A DNA stretch of 64,000 nucleotides from Apium graveolens (Eukaryota > Streptophyta > Magnoliopsida > Apiales > Apiaceae): NCBI RefSeq assembly GCF_009905375.1, contig NW_027417123.1, forward strand, positions 1 through 64,000, in the 5' to 3' direction. Both the position numbers and the translations under genes were made by a program. Every line of letters starts with the position of its first letter. The first letter of the stretch is position 1. Below are positions 10,592 through 22,986 of this stretch, piece by piece. The notes beneath the pieces are model-generated. The model was given only the letters and a program-made list of their open reading frames with translations. It ran no database searches and had not been told where the DNA came from.

Positions 10592-12258
10592 TGTTGGATT
10601 TTTAACGCAGCGAGGGCATGGCAAAACACTTTTACACATACAAAATCCAAATAAAGCATATAAATCGTGAATAAAAATTCGAGGGATCGAATCTAACCTT
10701 TTAAAATAATTCGGAGACAACGATCAGAGATCCTTAGCAGTTGCTCCTCAAGTGTGAAGCACTCCACCGGTATCCACCAAGAAAACGATGTTAAGGAGGA
10801 GGAAGAAGGTGGAGAGAATTGGGTTTTCCAAACTTTTTGGGTTTTCGGGTTTCGAGGTTGGAATAAAATTAGGGTCTATAATAGTGTATTTATAGGCAAA
10901 ATTTTCAGCTGAAATTTTCCCATAAATAATATTATTATTATCCCATTTATTATTCTCATTAATAATTAAAACACCTTTTAATTATTAATCCTTTTTCTAA
11001 ACACTTTAAAAATAATTCTCTCTCTTGATTTAATTTCCAAAAATTAAATCCTTAATTAATAATATTAAGAACTTTTCTTAATTAATTTATAATCAATTAA
11101 ATCTCATTTAATTAATTATTAAATTTGCCAATTAATTATTTATTTCACAAATAAATAATTATTAGCCATTATTAATTAATTCCTCCACCAATAAATCATT
11201 CTCTTTTTATGGTGTGACCCTGTAGGTTCAATATTAAGCCGGTAGTAGAAATAAATAATAATAAAACTATTTTATCATTATTTATATAAATTCTCTAATT
11301 TATTAAATATGATTAATTAATTAATCACATTTATTCTACATCGTGAGTGATGCTTCTCAACATATCGCGACTATCCGGATAATATGAATTCACTGCTTAG
11401 AATACCAAGAACCTGTCAGTGAATAGTTACCGTACAATAAACTCCTTCTACCCTACAATGTCCCGATTAAATACAAGGCATGGATCTCGTGTCAAGCCTA
11501 TCTAATTCAATCATTTTGCTTACCATTTACTATGCGTAGTTCTATGCAAATTAGAAACTCCTTTCTAATTTCATTTACTCTGGCCAGAGATTCCTGAACT
11601 AGCATAAGTGGATCAGCCTTGAACATTCGCTTCCTTCACTGGAAGGGGTAGATCCTTTATTGATCATACACTATCTTCGTGTACAAATTCCTATACCCAG
11701 AAGAGCCCTAATAATTGTCCCTGGAGACTAAGAACTAAACCAAAGCATAGTTCAGTATACACAAGATGACTATGATGACCTCAAGTCTAAGGATACTTGT
11801 ACAACTATCACTATGTGAACAACTGCTGACACGTGAGTGAACTCCATCAGTTGTTCAGTTGTGCGAGTCATGTTCAGTGAACTTATTCTATAATAAGCAC
11901 CGACATACTAGCTATAGTGTCACCACACAAATATCTATGAGAACAGACATCCTTCAAAATGAAGCAAGCATAGTATGTACCGATCTTTGCGGATTATTAA
12001 TTACCAGTTAGTAATCCTATGACCAGGAACTATTTAAGTTTAGAGTTATCATCTTTTAGGTCTCACTATTATGATCTCATCATAATCCATAAAAAGCTTT
12101 ACTCTAAACTATGGTATATCTTATTTAAACACTTAAATAGATAAAGCCCGTAATAAAACAAAACAAGTCTTTATTAATATCAATGAAATCAAAACAGATT
12201 ACATAAAAGTTATTCCTAAATCCAAATACATGATTGGACTTAGGACATATTCCTTTCA
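10592..12258 (-). repeat. Element C 3' LTR (1667 bp)
   Basis: Begins TGTTGGATTTTTAACG and ends CCTTTCA on the + strand. A TATA-like cctataaatac is present on the - strand near 10887-10900. The first half is very rich in AATTAAT-type words. It is nearly identical to 29921-31587. Confidence 0.93.
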
Positions 12259-12270
12259 ATCTCCCACTTG
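12259..12270 (-). other. Element C polypurine tract
   Basis: The - strand reads caagtgggagat immediately upstream of the 3' LTR, the plus-strand primer site. Confidence 0.8.
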
Positions 12271-14170
12271 TACTAAAGCCAATCACTCTGGTATCTAATA
12301 CCCATCTTGTCTTTATGACGATCAAAGTGACTTTCATAAAGTAGCTTTGTGAGTGGGTCTGCTATGTTGTTATGTGTGTCAACTCTATTTCAATACAATA
12401 CAAGAAATGTTACCGCGCTCCCACTATCCCTTTTGTAGACCCATGGTTCATCTTTGTTTTTTTTGATAAAATCAAACTCTTTGATTGTCTCATCAAAATG
12501 AATGTTCCATCTTTCGAGAAGCCTGCTTTAAACTACATTTGGTTCGCAGCAGCTTACACACTAGGTTTTCATTTCCCTTGGAAAGAAAACCATCTGGCCA
12601 TCTGCCAGATTTCATAGTCGTAGTAAGAAGCAATCGCAAGCAAAATCCGAACTGATTTTAACAGGGCTACAGGTAAAAGGTTTCATCAAAGTCAATCCAT
12701 TGCCTTTGTTTGAATCCTTTTGCCACAAGCCTGGCCTTATAGGTCTCCACCTGGCCATCTGCTATAATCTATCTATTGTATACCGTATACATAGATTCCA
12801 TTCTGGATTTCATGGCACTTTACCATTTCTCTGAGTCAACACTACTCATAGCCTTATTATAGGTCACAGGGTCGTCATCATCAATGATCGACAACTCATT
12901 GTCATTCTCAATGACAAGGCCATAATACCTCTCAGGTTGGCGAGACACTCTCCCTGATCTATGAATGGGTTGTTCCACAAAAGGTTGTTCAGTCAGAACA
13001 GGTGTTTCTACTTGATCCGTAGTAGTTTGTGCTTCTTGAACTTCATCAAGTTCAATTTTGCTCCCACTGTTTCCTTCAAGGATAAACTCCTTTTCCAAGA
13101 AGGTAGCATGTCTGGAGATAAACACCCGATGATCGCTGCAAAAGTAATACCCTAAAGTCTCTTTAGGATATCCCACAAAACTACATTTTCCGGATCGATA
13201 TTCCAGCTTATCTGGGTCAACTTTCTTGACATAAGCGGGACATCCCCAAATCTTAACGTGTTTAAGACTCGGTTTCCTTTCTTTCCATATCTCATACGAA
13301 GTTTGAGGAACAGATTTTGGAAATCACCTTATATAGTAAATATGCTGAGGTTTCCAATGCATAACCCCATAGGAATACTGGAAGATTTGCATAGCTCATA
13401 ATGGACCGAACTATGTCTAACAAAGTTCGATTTCTCCTTTCAGATACCAATCTGGAGGAGTCCACTGGGAGACTATACCATTTACTTTGAGATAATCTAG
13501 AAACACTCCATTAAAGTATTCACCACCTCGATCTGATCGAAGAGTTATTATACTATGTTTGGTTGTTTCTCCACTTCATACTTATATTCTTTGAACTTTT
13601 CAAAGGCCTCAGACTTGTGTTTCATCAAACACATATCTGAATCCAGATCTATCATCTATGAAAGTAATGAAGTATGAAAATCCACCCATGGCTTGCGTAG
13701 ACATTGGTCCACATACATCTGTGTGTACCATTCCTAGCAAATTTGCAGTCCTCTCTCCATGTCTACTAAATGGAGACTGCAATGCCACTATAAAGTGAGA
13801 TTTTCATCATCCCTTTTCTTTTATTAGTTTGTTTAATCTGAAATAAATTATGTCACATACATACAGACCATTATTTAAAGCACCACGTCCATAAAGAATA
13901 TTATCTCTAAGAACAGAACATTCATTATCCTTAATAATAAATGAAAATCCAGCCAAGTCTAACATGGGAATAATATTCCTCACAATCGAGGGAACAAAAT
14001 AACAATTATTTCAAACAATAGTCTTGCCCGTAGGCCTATGTAAATGAAATGATTCTACATCTTCAGCAGCAACTCTTGCTCCATTTCGATCAGTAGAATC
14101 ACCTCCTCTTCCTCAAGAGTCCTACTTCTCCTTGGTCCCTGCAATAAATTGCTGATTTGAGAACCACAGG
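12259..14170 (-). pseudogene. Element C pol remnant (integrase, deleted reverse transcriptase, RNase H tail)
   Basis: On the - strand, short open pieces with copia Pol similarity are separated by stops and frameshifts. From 14170 downward there is an integrase core with FITFIDDRSG-like and LRSDRGGEYF sequences near 13700-13520. The integrase C-terminal tail is at 13176-12820 (VGYPKETLGYYF, then a proline-poor acidic linker). After ..AMSSVDSEKW only scraps of reverse transcriptase remain (KDSNKGNGLTLMKPF-like near 12690). The end resembles the RNase H C-terminus (ADPLTKLLYESHFDRHKDKM) close to 12330. The YVDD catalytic block is missing. Reverse transcriptase has therefore been removed by internal deletion, before or after insertion. 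Confidence 0.75.
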
Positions 14171-14176
14171 CGGTAT

Positions 14177-15058
14177 CTAATACCCAAGTAGAAATGACAT
14201 ATTCACTTCTATCATGAATATACCTGAATCAAAAGCGGTAGTCTCACTACCCTTCTTCTTCTTCAATTCTGCAAGGTAAACCTTGCAGTTCCTCTTCCAG
14301 TGCCCCACCTTATTACAGTGAAAGCAAACAACTTTGCTCTTGGGGTCTTCAGCTTTTGGTGGAACCGGCATTTTCTCTCCTACTTTCTTCTTCTTGGAAG
14401 AGTTCCTCTTCCTTTTCTTAGGATTGGAACCTTCACCAATTAGAAGAACAGAACTCTTCTTAGGGTGAAAATTCGATTTCGCAGTCTTCAACATGTTGTG
14501 GAGTTCAGGCAGGCTGACATCCAACTTATTCATGTGAAAGTTCACAACAAACTGCGAGAACGAACTCGGAAGTGATTGCAAGACCAAGTCTTGGCTCAGC
14601 TCCCCATCCATGGCAAAACCAAGTTGTCCAAGACGTTCAATCAAATTGATCATCTTAAGTACATGGTCATTCACAGATGATCCCTCAGACATCCTACAAC
14701 CGAACAGCTCCTTCGATATCTCATATCGAGCTGTCCTCCCCGCCACATCATACAACTCTTGTAGATGCATGAGGATAGTGTGAGCATCCATATGCTCATG
14801 TTGCTTCTGTAGCTCAATGTTCATGGAAGCTAGCATGATGCATTGAGCAACATTTGCATCATCTATCCACTTACGATACACAACATATTCATCATTATGT
14901 GCATCACTAGCAGGTTCAGTAGGCTTAGGTGAGTCAATCACGTATTCCAGCTTCTCAATCCTGAGAACAATTCTCAAGTTTCGAAGCCAGTCAGCATAAT
15001 TAGGACCAGTCAATTTGTGAGCATCTAGTATGCTCCTGAGTGATAGTACAGAAGACAT
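14177..15058 (-). CDS. gag: Element C gag
   Basis: The start is chosen at MSSVLSLRSILDAHKLTG, the usual beginning for this copia lineage; an open frame continues 11 codons upstream. About 293 codons. The UBN2-type Gag core covers most of the first 200 residues (NYADWLRNLRIVLR, then YEISKELFGCRMSEG and HVLKMINLIERLGQLGF). A Lys-rich stretch precedes the CCHC knuckle CFHCNKVGHWKRNC near residue 250. The frame ends shortly after the knuckle, at 14177; in relatives it would continue into protease. The ORF itself is intact, so C can still supply Gag. Confidence 0.82.
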   Translation of the reverse strand: MSSVLSLRSILDAHKLTGPNYADWLRNLRIVLRIEKLEYVIDSPKPTEPASDAHNDEYVVYRKWIDDANVAQCIMLASMNIELQKQHEHMDAHTILMHLQELYDVAGRTARYEISKELFGCRMSEGSSVNDHVLKMINLIERLGQLGFAMDGELSQDLVLQSLPSSFSQFVVNFHMNKLDVSLPELHNMLKTAKSNFHPKKSSVLLIGEGSNPKKRKRNSSKKKKVGEKMPVPPKAEDPKSKVVCFHCNKVGHWKRNCKVYLAELKKKKGSETTAFDSGIFMIEVNMSFLLGY

Positions 15059-15243
15059 AACGTACAAAGTAAATCTGTAAATGATAAACACATAACAACA
15101 CTTAACAAATATTCGATTTCATTTCAAAATACTATATGAATCGGGTCTTTATTCATAAGTGGCTCTCACTAGTTTTCCTAATTTATTCAACCCCCTATGT
15201 GAAAAATTAAGCATTCATAATGCTAGTGGGAATAGGGATCCTA

Positions 15244-15248
15244 CATTC
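15244..15248. other. Left target-site duplication of element B
   Basis: cattc, repeated at 28464-28468 after B's 3' LTR. Confidence 0.95.
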
Positions 15249-15847
15249 TGTTAGATATATTTGATAATGTCATGGCTAATATGTTTTATGTTTAGATTTC
15301 AGATCTTATTTGAACAGAACAAATCAGTACTTAACTGATCAGTACTTATACTGGAAGTCAGAACTTAAGGGATATCAGTACTTATGTTATCAGGAGATAG
15401 ATATCAGAACTTAAGTGCTGAAGGACGATCAGATAAGGACAGTAGCTGATTAAAGTTAAGAAGATCAAGATAAACATAAGAAGAGATATGCATGAAGAAG
15501 GAATTCCGTGAAGAATGGAATACTTGGAATAGAAGATATCTGATTGATATATTTTAGGAAGCAGAATTATATTCCATATCAATTAGCGAATATCTTGTAA
15601 CTGTGTAGTATATAAACACAGAAATAGAGTTTACACTATATGTGTTATCATTATCGAGAATATTATTTAGTATAACTCTAGCAGCTCTCGTGATATTTTG
15701 TTCATCACTGAGAGATAACAGTTCCAGATTGTAACAGAGTTTATTGTTTAAATAAAGTTTGTTTTCTGTTACATAAGTTCTTGAAGTTTGATTTGATTGT
15801 GATAAACACTGTATTCACCCCCTCTACAGTAAAAGTGTGACCTAACA
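15249..15847 (+). repeat. Element B 5' LTR (599 bp)
   Basis: TGTTAGATAT...CCTAACA. The U3 part carries alternating cagtactta / cagaactta repeats (15329-15420). A TATA box lies in tgtagtatataaacac (about 15605-15620) and aataaag (about 15752) may be a polyadenylation signal. The same TATA recurs in the 3' LTR near 28222. Confidence 0.93.
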
Positions 15848-15849
15848 AG

Positions 15850-15861
15850 TGGTATCAGAGC
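15850..15861 (+). other. Element B primer-binding site
   Basis: TGGTATCAGAGC, complementary to initiator Met tRNA, two bases after the 5' LTR. Confidence 0.93.
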
Positions 15862-15902
15862 TATCTGTTAACACACATACAGTTAAAGATCCAAACACAG
15901 TC

Positions 15903-18209
15903 ATGTCTGACACAGAAACTCAAACTAAGCCTACCAAAACTGAGGAATCATCAAAGACATCAATTCAGAGTCGATATGAGACTATCAGAGTTCCCATATT
16001 GAGACCATCTGAATATCCCATATGGAAGGTAAGGATGACCATGTTTCTGGAAGCAACAGATCCAGAATACCTTGATAGAATCAGGGAAGGGCCTCACAAA
16101 CCTACCAAGCTCGCTGTTGTAGTTCCAGGTGAAGCAGCAATGACCGTACCAAAGGAAAAGAATGATTACACTGCTGAAGATATAGCATCTATTGCTAAGG
16201 ATGCCAAGGTACGTCACTTATTGCATAGTGCCATTGATAATGTAATGTCAAACAGGGTAATCAACTGCAAGACTGCTAAGGAGATATGGGATGCACTGGA
16301 GACAAGGTGTCAAGGAACTGAAACAGTTAAGAAGAACAGGAAGACAATACTCACTCAAGAGTATGAACACTTTGACTCTAGGACTAATGAGTCATTGACT
16401 GATGTGTATGAAAGATTTGTCAAACTCTTGAATGACTTGTCATTGGTTAATAAGGAGTATGATCTTGAAGATACAAACCTCAAATTCCTGTTAGCTCTTC
16501 CTGAATGTTGGGATTTGAAGGCAACAACAATAAGAGACAACTACAATCTTGATGAAACAACTCTTGATGAAATCTATGGAATGCTCAAGACTCATGAACT
16601 TGAGATGGAACAAAGAAGCAAGAGAAAAGGAGGAAAGTCAAGGACAGTTGCTCTCAAGGTTGAAGAGGAATCCCCCAAACCACCTTCCTCAAAGAAAGAT
16701 AAGGGTAAAGCTCTTATCATAAAATCTGATACTGAGTCATCAAGTTCTGAGAGTGATGATGACTCAGATTCTGAAAGCTTGCCTGAAACTGATGCTGATG
16801 AGGAGATGATGAAGCTGTGTGCTCTTATGGTGAAAGGAATCACAAAGATTGCATACAGGAAGTTCAGGAAGGGAAAGAAGTTTTCCAGGAAAGGCATAAG
16901 TTCTGATAAGAAGAATTTCAGAAGATCTGAAGGAAAAGGAGGAAAGTCTGACAGAGGAGATTATGCTAATGTTAAATGTTATAATTGTGGTGAGAAAGGC
17001 CACATATCTCCTGAGTGCAAGAAGACCAAGAATGACAAAGGCAAAGCTCTTGTCACAAAGCAGAAAAGCTGGACAGACACCTCAGACTCTGAAAGTGAGG
17101 AGAACTATGCATTGATGGCAAATGCTGAAAAATCAAGTTCTGAGAGCAGTTCTGAAACTGCTGAAACAAAGGTACCTCAGACTACTTATGCTTTTCATAC
17201 TGATGATATTAATGAGTTGAGAAGATATCTTAAAACCATGTTTGTTAGTTATAGAGATCAAACTTTAACATGTGAAAGATTAACTTCTGAAAATCTTGCT
17301 TTTAAGAAAAGAAACAATTTCTTAGAAAAAGAGTTAGTCATGTTTCATCAAACTCAGAAGGATAGAGATGATGCTTTTTATGTTAGGGATGAAGTGCTAA
17401 AAATGAATGAATCTCTAAAAACTGAGTTAGAAAAGGAGAGAGAGATTATCAGAACTTGGACTAACTCTGGCAAAACAACTCAAAATTTGCTGAGCAGTGG
17501 AAACTGGAAAGAGGGCTTAGGTTATGAAGAAAATAATGAAAAAGGAACTGAAGAAATTAAGCCTGTTGATAAGCAAAAGCCGAAGTTAAAACCTGTTAAG
17601 TTTGTAACTGAAAAATCCGAAACTGAGAAATCAGAAGTTAAAAAGGAATTAGCTTCTGACAAACTAAAACAGGAAAAGACAGCTGAAGTTAACATAGGCT
17701 TAATGACAAAGAAGCAGCTTAAGCATAAGCTGAAAGATGTTAAGAATGCAAACAAGGTAAAATCACCTAGGAAAAACAGGAATGGAAAGGAAGGTGTGAA
17801 TAAAAGCAATAACTATAAATCTATTCCTGATGCTCCTAGGAAAGCATGTTATAACTGTGGAAGTTCTAACCATCTGGCTTCTTTTTGCAGGAAGAATAAG
17901 AATATTAACTCCTTATCTACAAAGTCAGGAGTTAAGAGTCAGTCTGTTAGATACAAACCACAAAATCCTTGTTTTCATTGTGGTAGTTTATGGCATTCCA
18001 TTTATACTTGTAAGGAATATCATAGTTTGTACTATGATTATTATCAAATAAAACCTTCTTTAAAGAAAGTTTCTGTTGTTCCTTCTAGTATAAGTTCTGA
18101 TAAGAAAACTGTTAACATAAAATCTGATGTTAAATCCGCTGCAAATGTTAACAAACCTAAAAAGGCCAAAGGATCCAAGCAAGTCTGGGTCCTTAAAACT
18201 AATAATTAG
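15903..18209 (+). CDS. gag: Element B gag polyprotein with three zinc knuckles
   Basis: The open frame begins in the primer site, but the first ATG is 15903 (MSDTETQTKPTK), giving 768 codons. The UBN2-type Gag core spans roughly residues 40-200 (VPILRPSEYPIWKVRMTMF; NCKTAKEIWDALE). A Ser/Asp-rich acidic tract follows. The first CCHC knuckle, CYNCGEKGHISPEC, is at residue 359. A coiled-coil-like Leu/Glu/Lys segment lies near 450-530, then a long Lys-rich tail. Two further knuckles, CYNCGSSNHLASFC (649) and CFHCGSLWHSIYTC (690), sit near the C-terminus, which most copia Gags lack. It stops at TAG 18207-18209, with a second in-frame TGA at 18219. Gag assembles particles and binds genomic RNA. 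The frame is intact. Confidence 0.93.
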   Translation: MSDTETQTKPTKTEESSKTSIQSRYETIRVPILRPSEYPIWKVRMTMFLEATDPEYLDRIREGPHKPTKLAVVVPGEAAMTVPKEKNDYTAEDIASIAKDAKVRHLLHSAIDNVMSNRVINCKTAKEIWDALETRCQGTETVKKNRKTILTQEYEHFDSRTNESLTDVYERFVKLLNDLSLVNKEYDLEDTNLKFLLALPECWDLKATTIRDNYNLDETTLDEIYGMLKTHELEMEQRSKRKGGKSRTVALKVEEESPKPPSSKKDKGKALIIKSDTESSSSESDDDSDSESLPETDADEEMMKLCALMVKGITKIAYRKFRKGKKFSRKGISSDKKNFRRSEGKGGKSDRGDYANVKCYNCGEKGHISPECKKTKNDKGKALVTKQKSWTDTSDSESEENYALMANAEKSSSESSSETAETKVPQTTYAFHTDDINELRRYLKTMFVSYRDQTLTCERLTSENLAFKKRNNFLEKELVMFHQTQKDRDDAFYVRDEVLKMNESLKTELEKEREIIRTWTNSGKTTQNLLSSGNWKEGLGYEENNEKGTEEIKPVDKQKPKLKPVKFVTEKSETEKSEVKKELASDKLKQEKTAEVNIGLMTKKQLKHKLKDVKNANKVKSPRKNRNGKEGVNKSNNYKSIPDAPRKACYNCGSSNHLASFCRKNKNINSLSTKSGVKSQSVRYKPQNPCFHCGSLWHSIYTCKEYHSLYYDYYQIKPSLKKVSVVPSSISSDKKTVNIKSDVKSAANVNKPKKAKGSKQVWVLKTNN

Positions 18210-18221
18210 TGGTCTTTTTGA

Positions 18222-21200
18222 TTGCAGGGCAACAGGAAAAATATTTTAGTTCTGGACAGTGGATGTTCAGGACACATGACTGGAAATAAGGCCCTGCTAT
18301 CAGACTTTGTGGAGAAAGCTGGCCCAAGTGTTTCTTATGGAGATGGCAACATTGGAAAAACTTTGGGATATGGCAATATCAATCTTGGGAATGTCATCAT
18401 TAAAGATGTAGCTCTAGTCTCAGGACTTAAACACAACTTACTGAGTATAAGTCAAATCTGTGACAGAGGTTATCATGTTGATTTCTTTGCAGAACATTGT
18501 GAAATAGTTAGTAAATCTAAAGGAAAAATTGTTCTGAAGGGATTCAGGCGTGGTAACATTTATGAAGCTAAGCTTTCAACAAGTTCTGATGGTTCTGCAA
18601 TCTGTTTAGTGAGTAGAGCCTCAACTGAAGAAAGCTGGAATTGGCACAAGAAACTCTCTCATTTAAACTTCAACAAGATAAATGAACTGATCAAGAAAGA
18701 TCTTGTGAGAGGACTGCCAAAATCAGTGTTTGTTCCTGATGGTCTTTGTGACTCATGTCAGAAGGCTAAACAAAGAAAATCTTCGTTCAAGAGCAAGACT
18801 GAATCATCAATTCTTGAGCCTTATTATCTACTTCATGTTGATCTATTTGGTCCAGTGAATGTCATGTCTATTGCAAAGAAGAAATATGCGTTGGTCATAG
18901 TAGATGAGTTCACCAGATACACATGGGTGTATTTCTTGCACACAAAAAGTGAAACTGCATCTATCCTGATTGATCATGTCAAACATCTGGATAAATTGAT
19001 CAAAGATTCTGTGAAAATTTTGAGGAGTGATAATGGCACTGAATTCAAGAATTTGATAATGGAAGAGTTCTGCAAAAATCATGGAATAAAGCAAGAATTT
19101 TCTGCTCCTGGAACTCCACAGCAAAATGGAGTTGTTGAAAGGAAGAATAGAACTCTAATTGAAGCTGCACGAACAATGCTTGAAGAAGCAAAGCTTCCAA
19201 CCTATTTCTGGGCTGAAGCTGTGCAGACTGCTTGTTTTACTCAAAATGCAACACTCATTAACAAGCATGGAAAAACACCATATGAGATGGTGAAGAACAA
19301 GAAGCCAAATCTCAAATACTTTCATGTATTTGGATGTAAATGTTTTGTTCTCAAGACTCATCCTGAACAGCTATCCAAGTTTGATCTAAAAGCTGATGAG
19401 GGAATCTTTGTAGGATATCCACTTTCTACAAAAGCCTTCAGAGTCTATAATTTGAGAACAAAAGTGGTCATGGAATCTATCAATGTCTCTTTTGATGACA
19501 AGAAGATCACTGGACTTGAAGATTGCATTGATCATGATAAGCTGAGATTTGAAAATGAAGATTCATATTCTGATATCTCAAGTCCTGACAGTCTAAGTCC
19601 TGATACTGTAAATTCTGATGGATTAAACTCTGATGTTATTGAAACTGTGGTGACTACGTCAAAGGAAGATGCACCAATGCAGGGGGAGCATACTCAAGAT
19701 ATTATCACATCTCAAGAAGCATCAGAACATACATCTGGCTCTTCAAATTCTGATTCGTCAAGTTCTGATAAGCCAAGTACTGACAGTGCTGAAAATCTAA
19801 ATACTGAAGGATCCAACTCAGAGAGCATAGTTTCAGGGGGAGCATCAGAAAATGAAACCGAAGACAGCATGAATCATGGGGGAGCATCCAGTTCTAGAGA
19901 AAATCTTCCATCTGCAAGGAAGTGGACAAAATCACATACACCTGATTTAATAATTGGAAATCCTGAGGCAGGTGTCAGAACTAGAACAGGTACTTCGAAT
20001 GAATGTCTTTACAATTCTTTTCTCTCTCAGTCTGAGCCAAAGAAAGTGGAAGAAGCTCTTCAAGATGCTGATTGGGTGCAAGCAATGCAGGAAGAGTTGA
20101 ATGAATTTGAAAGAAACAAAGTCTGGACCTTAGTGCCAAGACCCAAGAATAGATCGGTTGTTGGTACAAAGTGGGTATTCAGAAACAAAACTGACAGTGA
20201 TGGCATAATTGTAAGGAACAAGGCAAGGCTGGTTGCAAAAGGATATTCTCAACAGGAGGGAATTGACTATGATGAAACATTTGCTCCAGTTGCTAGGTTA
20301 GAAGCCATAAGGATATTCATGGCTTATGCTGCTCACAAAAAGTTTACTGTCTTTCAAATGGATGTGAAAAGTGCTTTTCTCAATGGAGAATTGGAAGAGG
20401 AAGTATATGTTGAACAACCTCCAGGCTTTGTAGATTCCAAACATCCAGATTATGTCTACAGGCTTGATAAAGCACTTTATGGACTTAAGCAAGCTCCAAG
20501 AGCATGGTATGAGACTTTAGCTCAGTTTCTTCTGGAAAGTGGATTCAACAGAGGAACTATTGACAAAACATTGTTCTATCTCAATCATGGCAAGGACTTA
20601 CTTCTGATCCAGATTTATGTTGATGATATTATTTTTGGGTCTCCAAATGACAAACTTTGCAAAAAGTTTGCCAACCTAATGCAGTCAAGATATCAGATGA
20701 GTATGATGGGAGAACTTAGTTATTTTCTGGGCCTTCAAGTCAAGCAGACTGAAGAAGGAACTTTTATTTGTCAATCTAAGTATACCAGAAACTTGCTGAA
20801 GAAATTTGGAATGCAAGACTGTTCAAGTGCATCCACTCCCATGGCCACTGCAACAAAACTGGATAAGGATACTGGTAATTCAGTAGATATTACTGATTAC
20901 AGAGGTATGATTGGCTCACTTCTCTATCTAACTGCTAGTAGACCAGATATCATGTTTGCTACCTGTCTTTGTGCAAGATTTCAAGCAGATCCAAGAGAAC
21001 CTCACTTAACAGCTGTAAAAAGAATCTTTAAGTATCTTAAAGGAACAGCTGATCTAGGATTATGGTATCCTAGAGAATCAGATTTTAAATTAATAGGTTA
21101 CTCAGATGCAGATTTTGCAGGTTGCAAAATTGACAGGAAAAGCACAAGTGGAAGCTGCCAATTTCTTGGAGGCAGGTTGGTTTCTTGGTATAGCAAGAAA

Positions 21201-21572
21201 CAAAAGTCAATTTCCACATCAACTGCAGAAGCAGAGTATATTGCTGCAGGAAGCTGCTGTGCACAGATTCTCTGGATGAAGAATCAGTTACTGGATTATG
21301 GGTTAACATATTTCAAAATCCCTATTTACTGTGATAATCAAAGTGCTATTGCTATGACAGGTAATCCAGTTCAACACTCTATGACAAAGCACATCAGCAT
21401 CAGGTACCATTTCATCAGGGAACATGTGGATGAAGGTACAGTGGAATTGCATTTTGTTCCCACAGATCAACAAGTAGCAGATATCTTCACAAAACCACTG
21501 TGTGAAGCTACCTTTTCAAAATTGGTAAATGAACTTGGAATGATTTCAGGTTCTTTCTCTAAATCTGCTTAA
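18222..21572 (+). CDS. pol: Element B Pol: protease, integrase, reverse transcriptase, RNase H
   Basis: 1116 codons, same frame as gag but separated from it by two stops. There is no conventional ATG at the start, and an acceptor-like tgattgcag ends at 18227. Domains in order: protease [10 protein letters not shown] (residue 12); integrase zinc finger [11 protein letters not shown] (about 142-185); integrase core with HVDLFGP (about 205), RSDNGTEF (about 268) and the Glu in NGVVERKN (about 303). An acidic Ser-rich linker follows, then reverse transcriptase from about 630 with YVDD at about 800, and RNase H with [10 protein letters not shown] (about 960) to FTKPL near 1095. All catalytic motifs are present. 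Expression needs bypass of the gag stop, by readthrough or splicing. Confidence 0.95.
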   Translation: MQGNRKNILVLDSGCSGHMTGNKALLSDFVEKAGPSVSYGDGNIGKTLGYGNINLGNVIIKDVALVSGLKHNLLSISQICDRGYHVDFFAEHCEIVSKSKGKIVLKGFRRGNIYEAKLSTSSDGSAICLVSRASTEESWNWHKKLSHLNFNKINELIKKDLVRGLPKSVFVPDGLCDSCQKAKQRKSSFKSKTESSILEPYYLLHVDLFGPVNVMSIAKKKYALVIVDEFTRYTWVYFLHTKSETASILIDHVKHLDKLIKDSVKILRSDNGTEFKNLIMEEFCKNHGIKQEFSAPGTPQQNGVVERKNRTLIEAARTMLEEAKLPTYFWAEAVQTACFTQNATLINKHGKTPYEMVKNKKPNLKYFHVFGCKCFVLKTHPEQLSKFDLKADEGIFVGYPLSTKAFRVYNLRTKVVMESINVSFDDKKITGLEDCIDHDKLRFENEDSYSDISSPDSLSPDTVNSDGLNSDVIETVVTTSKEDAPMQGEHTQDIITSQEASEHTSGSSNSDSSSSDKPSTDSAENLNTEGSNSESIVSGGASENETEDSMNHGGASSSRENLPSARKWTKSHTPDLIIGNPEAGVRTRTGTSNECLYNSFLSQSEPKKVEEALQDADWVQAMQEELNEFERNKVWTLVPRPKNRSVVGTKWVFRNKTDSDGIIVRNKARLVAKGYSQQEGIDYDETFAPVARLEAIRIFMAYAAHKKFTVFQMDVKSAFLNGELEEEVYVEQPPGFVDSKHPDYVYRLDKALYGLKQAPRAWYETLAQFLLESGFNRGTIDKTLFYLNHGKDLLLIQIYVDDIIFGSPNDKLCKKFANLMQSRYQMSMMGELSYFLGLQVKQTEEGTFICQSKYTRNLLKKFGMQDCSSASTPMATATKLDKDTGNSVDITDYRGMIGSLLYLTASRPDIMFATCLCARFQADPREPHLTAVKRIFKYLKGTADLGLWYPRESDFKLIGYSDADFAGCKIDRKSTSGSCQFLGGRLVSWYSKKQKSISTSTAEAEYIAAGSCCAQILWMKNQLLDYGLTYFKIPIYCDNQSAIAMTGNPVQHSMTKHISIRYHFIREHVDEGTVELHFVPTDQQVADIFTKPLCEATFSKLVNELGMISGSFSKSA

Positions 21573-22640
21573 ACTTGTTCTATGTTATCAGACTTTATGA
21601 TCAGTATTTACAGAATTAATCTCTTTGTATATTCTGTGCATTAATTGATAAATGTCTTTAAGTACTGACTGTTGTCTGATATATGTTTCTAAACTCTGAT
21701 AAGTGATATGTCTGTTTCAGTAACTATTTAATCCCATGAGGATAACTGTGCTAGATACTGACCTACTAGTCTTCAATAAACAAATGATCCCATGAAAGAA
21801 GTAATTATTTCTGTGGAAATCTTATGACACAAGCAAATTCTGATAACTGAGCTTAGTTAAGTTTACTTTGTATATCTTATTACTAAGTCACAAATTAGAA
21901 TAATGCTACTCATCTGTTTAAGTTCTGATTCTAGTAAAACTGCTGAATGTACTAAGTGCTGATAAACCTCACTTATCAAAAGAAAAAGAAAAAGAATCAA
22001 AGAATAATATCAGGTACTCCTTTGAGATCTAGAGTAAAAATGTGAATGGGACGACCCAAGTGCATTGCTGGTATTAAGTAAATATGCATTAGAAAAGCAA
22101 AATATTTTTCTTGGTGACTTTTCACACTCTATGATTACTGGAGAAATACTCTGATAATAGCATAAATTCTAATAAACAGTCGTGACTCACTTACACTGAG
22201 AAGCCTCTGTAAAATAGAATTTCAAAAGATGCATAAAATTAGCACAAAAACAGTAGAGGTGGACTCATGCATGAACTCATTTATCAGTAGGTTTCAGGAT
22301 AATGACAGCTCTTTAGCAAAATTTTAATTATGACTTATTTCTAAGATGTACTGAAGTAGATCAGACTTTACTCTTTGTCTGTTATTTAGCTTAATGCACA
22401 CACACATCACTCCATATGAATGATGAAATTTCTGTGGTGGTCTATGTTATTTTAGATAAACAGTCATTGTGTCACTTCTGCACAAATTCTGAGGACAAGT
22501 TCTAGTTCCACGTTCTGATGATTAAGTTCTGACGTTCATAACTAAGAACTTGTATGAGTATTTACTAAGATAGATATCCCTTGTTCGAGTTAAGACATTA
22601 TGTTCTGATGACTGTTAAGTTCTGGTATAGGTCTAAGTTC
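21573..22640 (+). other. Element B post-pol spacer, first part
   Basis: Noncoding. From about 21820 it aligns with 8006 onward of element D. It carries repeated tctgat words, including aagttctgat-type motifs at 21918, 22512-22530, 22602-22625 and 22632. No ORF is supported. Confidence 0.65.
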
Positions 22641-22916
22641 TGATTTTTCAGTCTAACCCTTTACTTGACTTATCTGTGAATAAAATTTGGTAACAGTCTC
22701 AGATTAATTTCGAAATGTTGAAGTGGAAGATTAATAGTCTATGGTTAAAACATAATGGCACTCGTCCTTGAACAGTTCACTCTTGTTACATGTGCACATT
22801 CCTTTTCCAATGACTGTTATTCTTTTTCAAAGTCTAGGGAGACGAGGTAGAATTACTTCTACCTGTCAGCATTCAATTTCTTTGCGTCTCTTGGCATTCT
22901 CTTGCCTATATATACA

Positions 22917-22924
22917 ACCACTTC
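22917..22924 (+). promoter_or_regulatory. Candidate internal TATA box upstream of the small ORF in B
   Basis: tatatata lies 63 bases before an ATG in good context (acaaaATGG). It is followed by a pyrimidine/CA-rich leader (cacattcttctcacacac), typical of a plant core promoter. The match is by sequence only; no transcription start is known. Confidence 0.45.
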
Positions 22925-22986
22925 ACATCAGTCTTTCCATCACATTCTTCTCACACACTTATCCTCCTTCTTCTGTCAAAAACAAA

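Noticed and set aside
15382..15582. 66-codon frame on the - strand, seen again at 27998-28198
   Set aside because: It lies within the two LTR copies of B and repeats only because the LTRs are identical.
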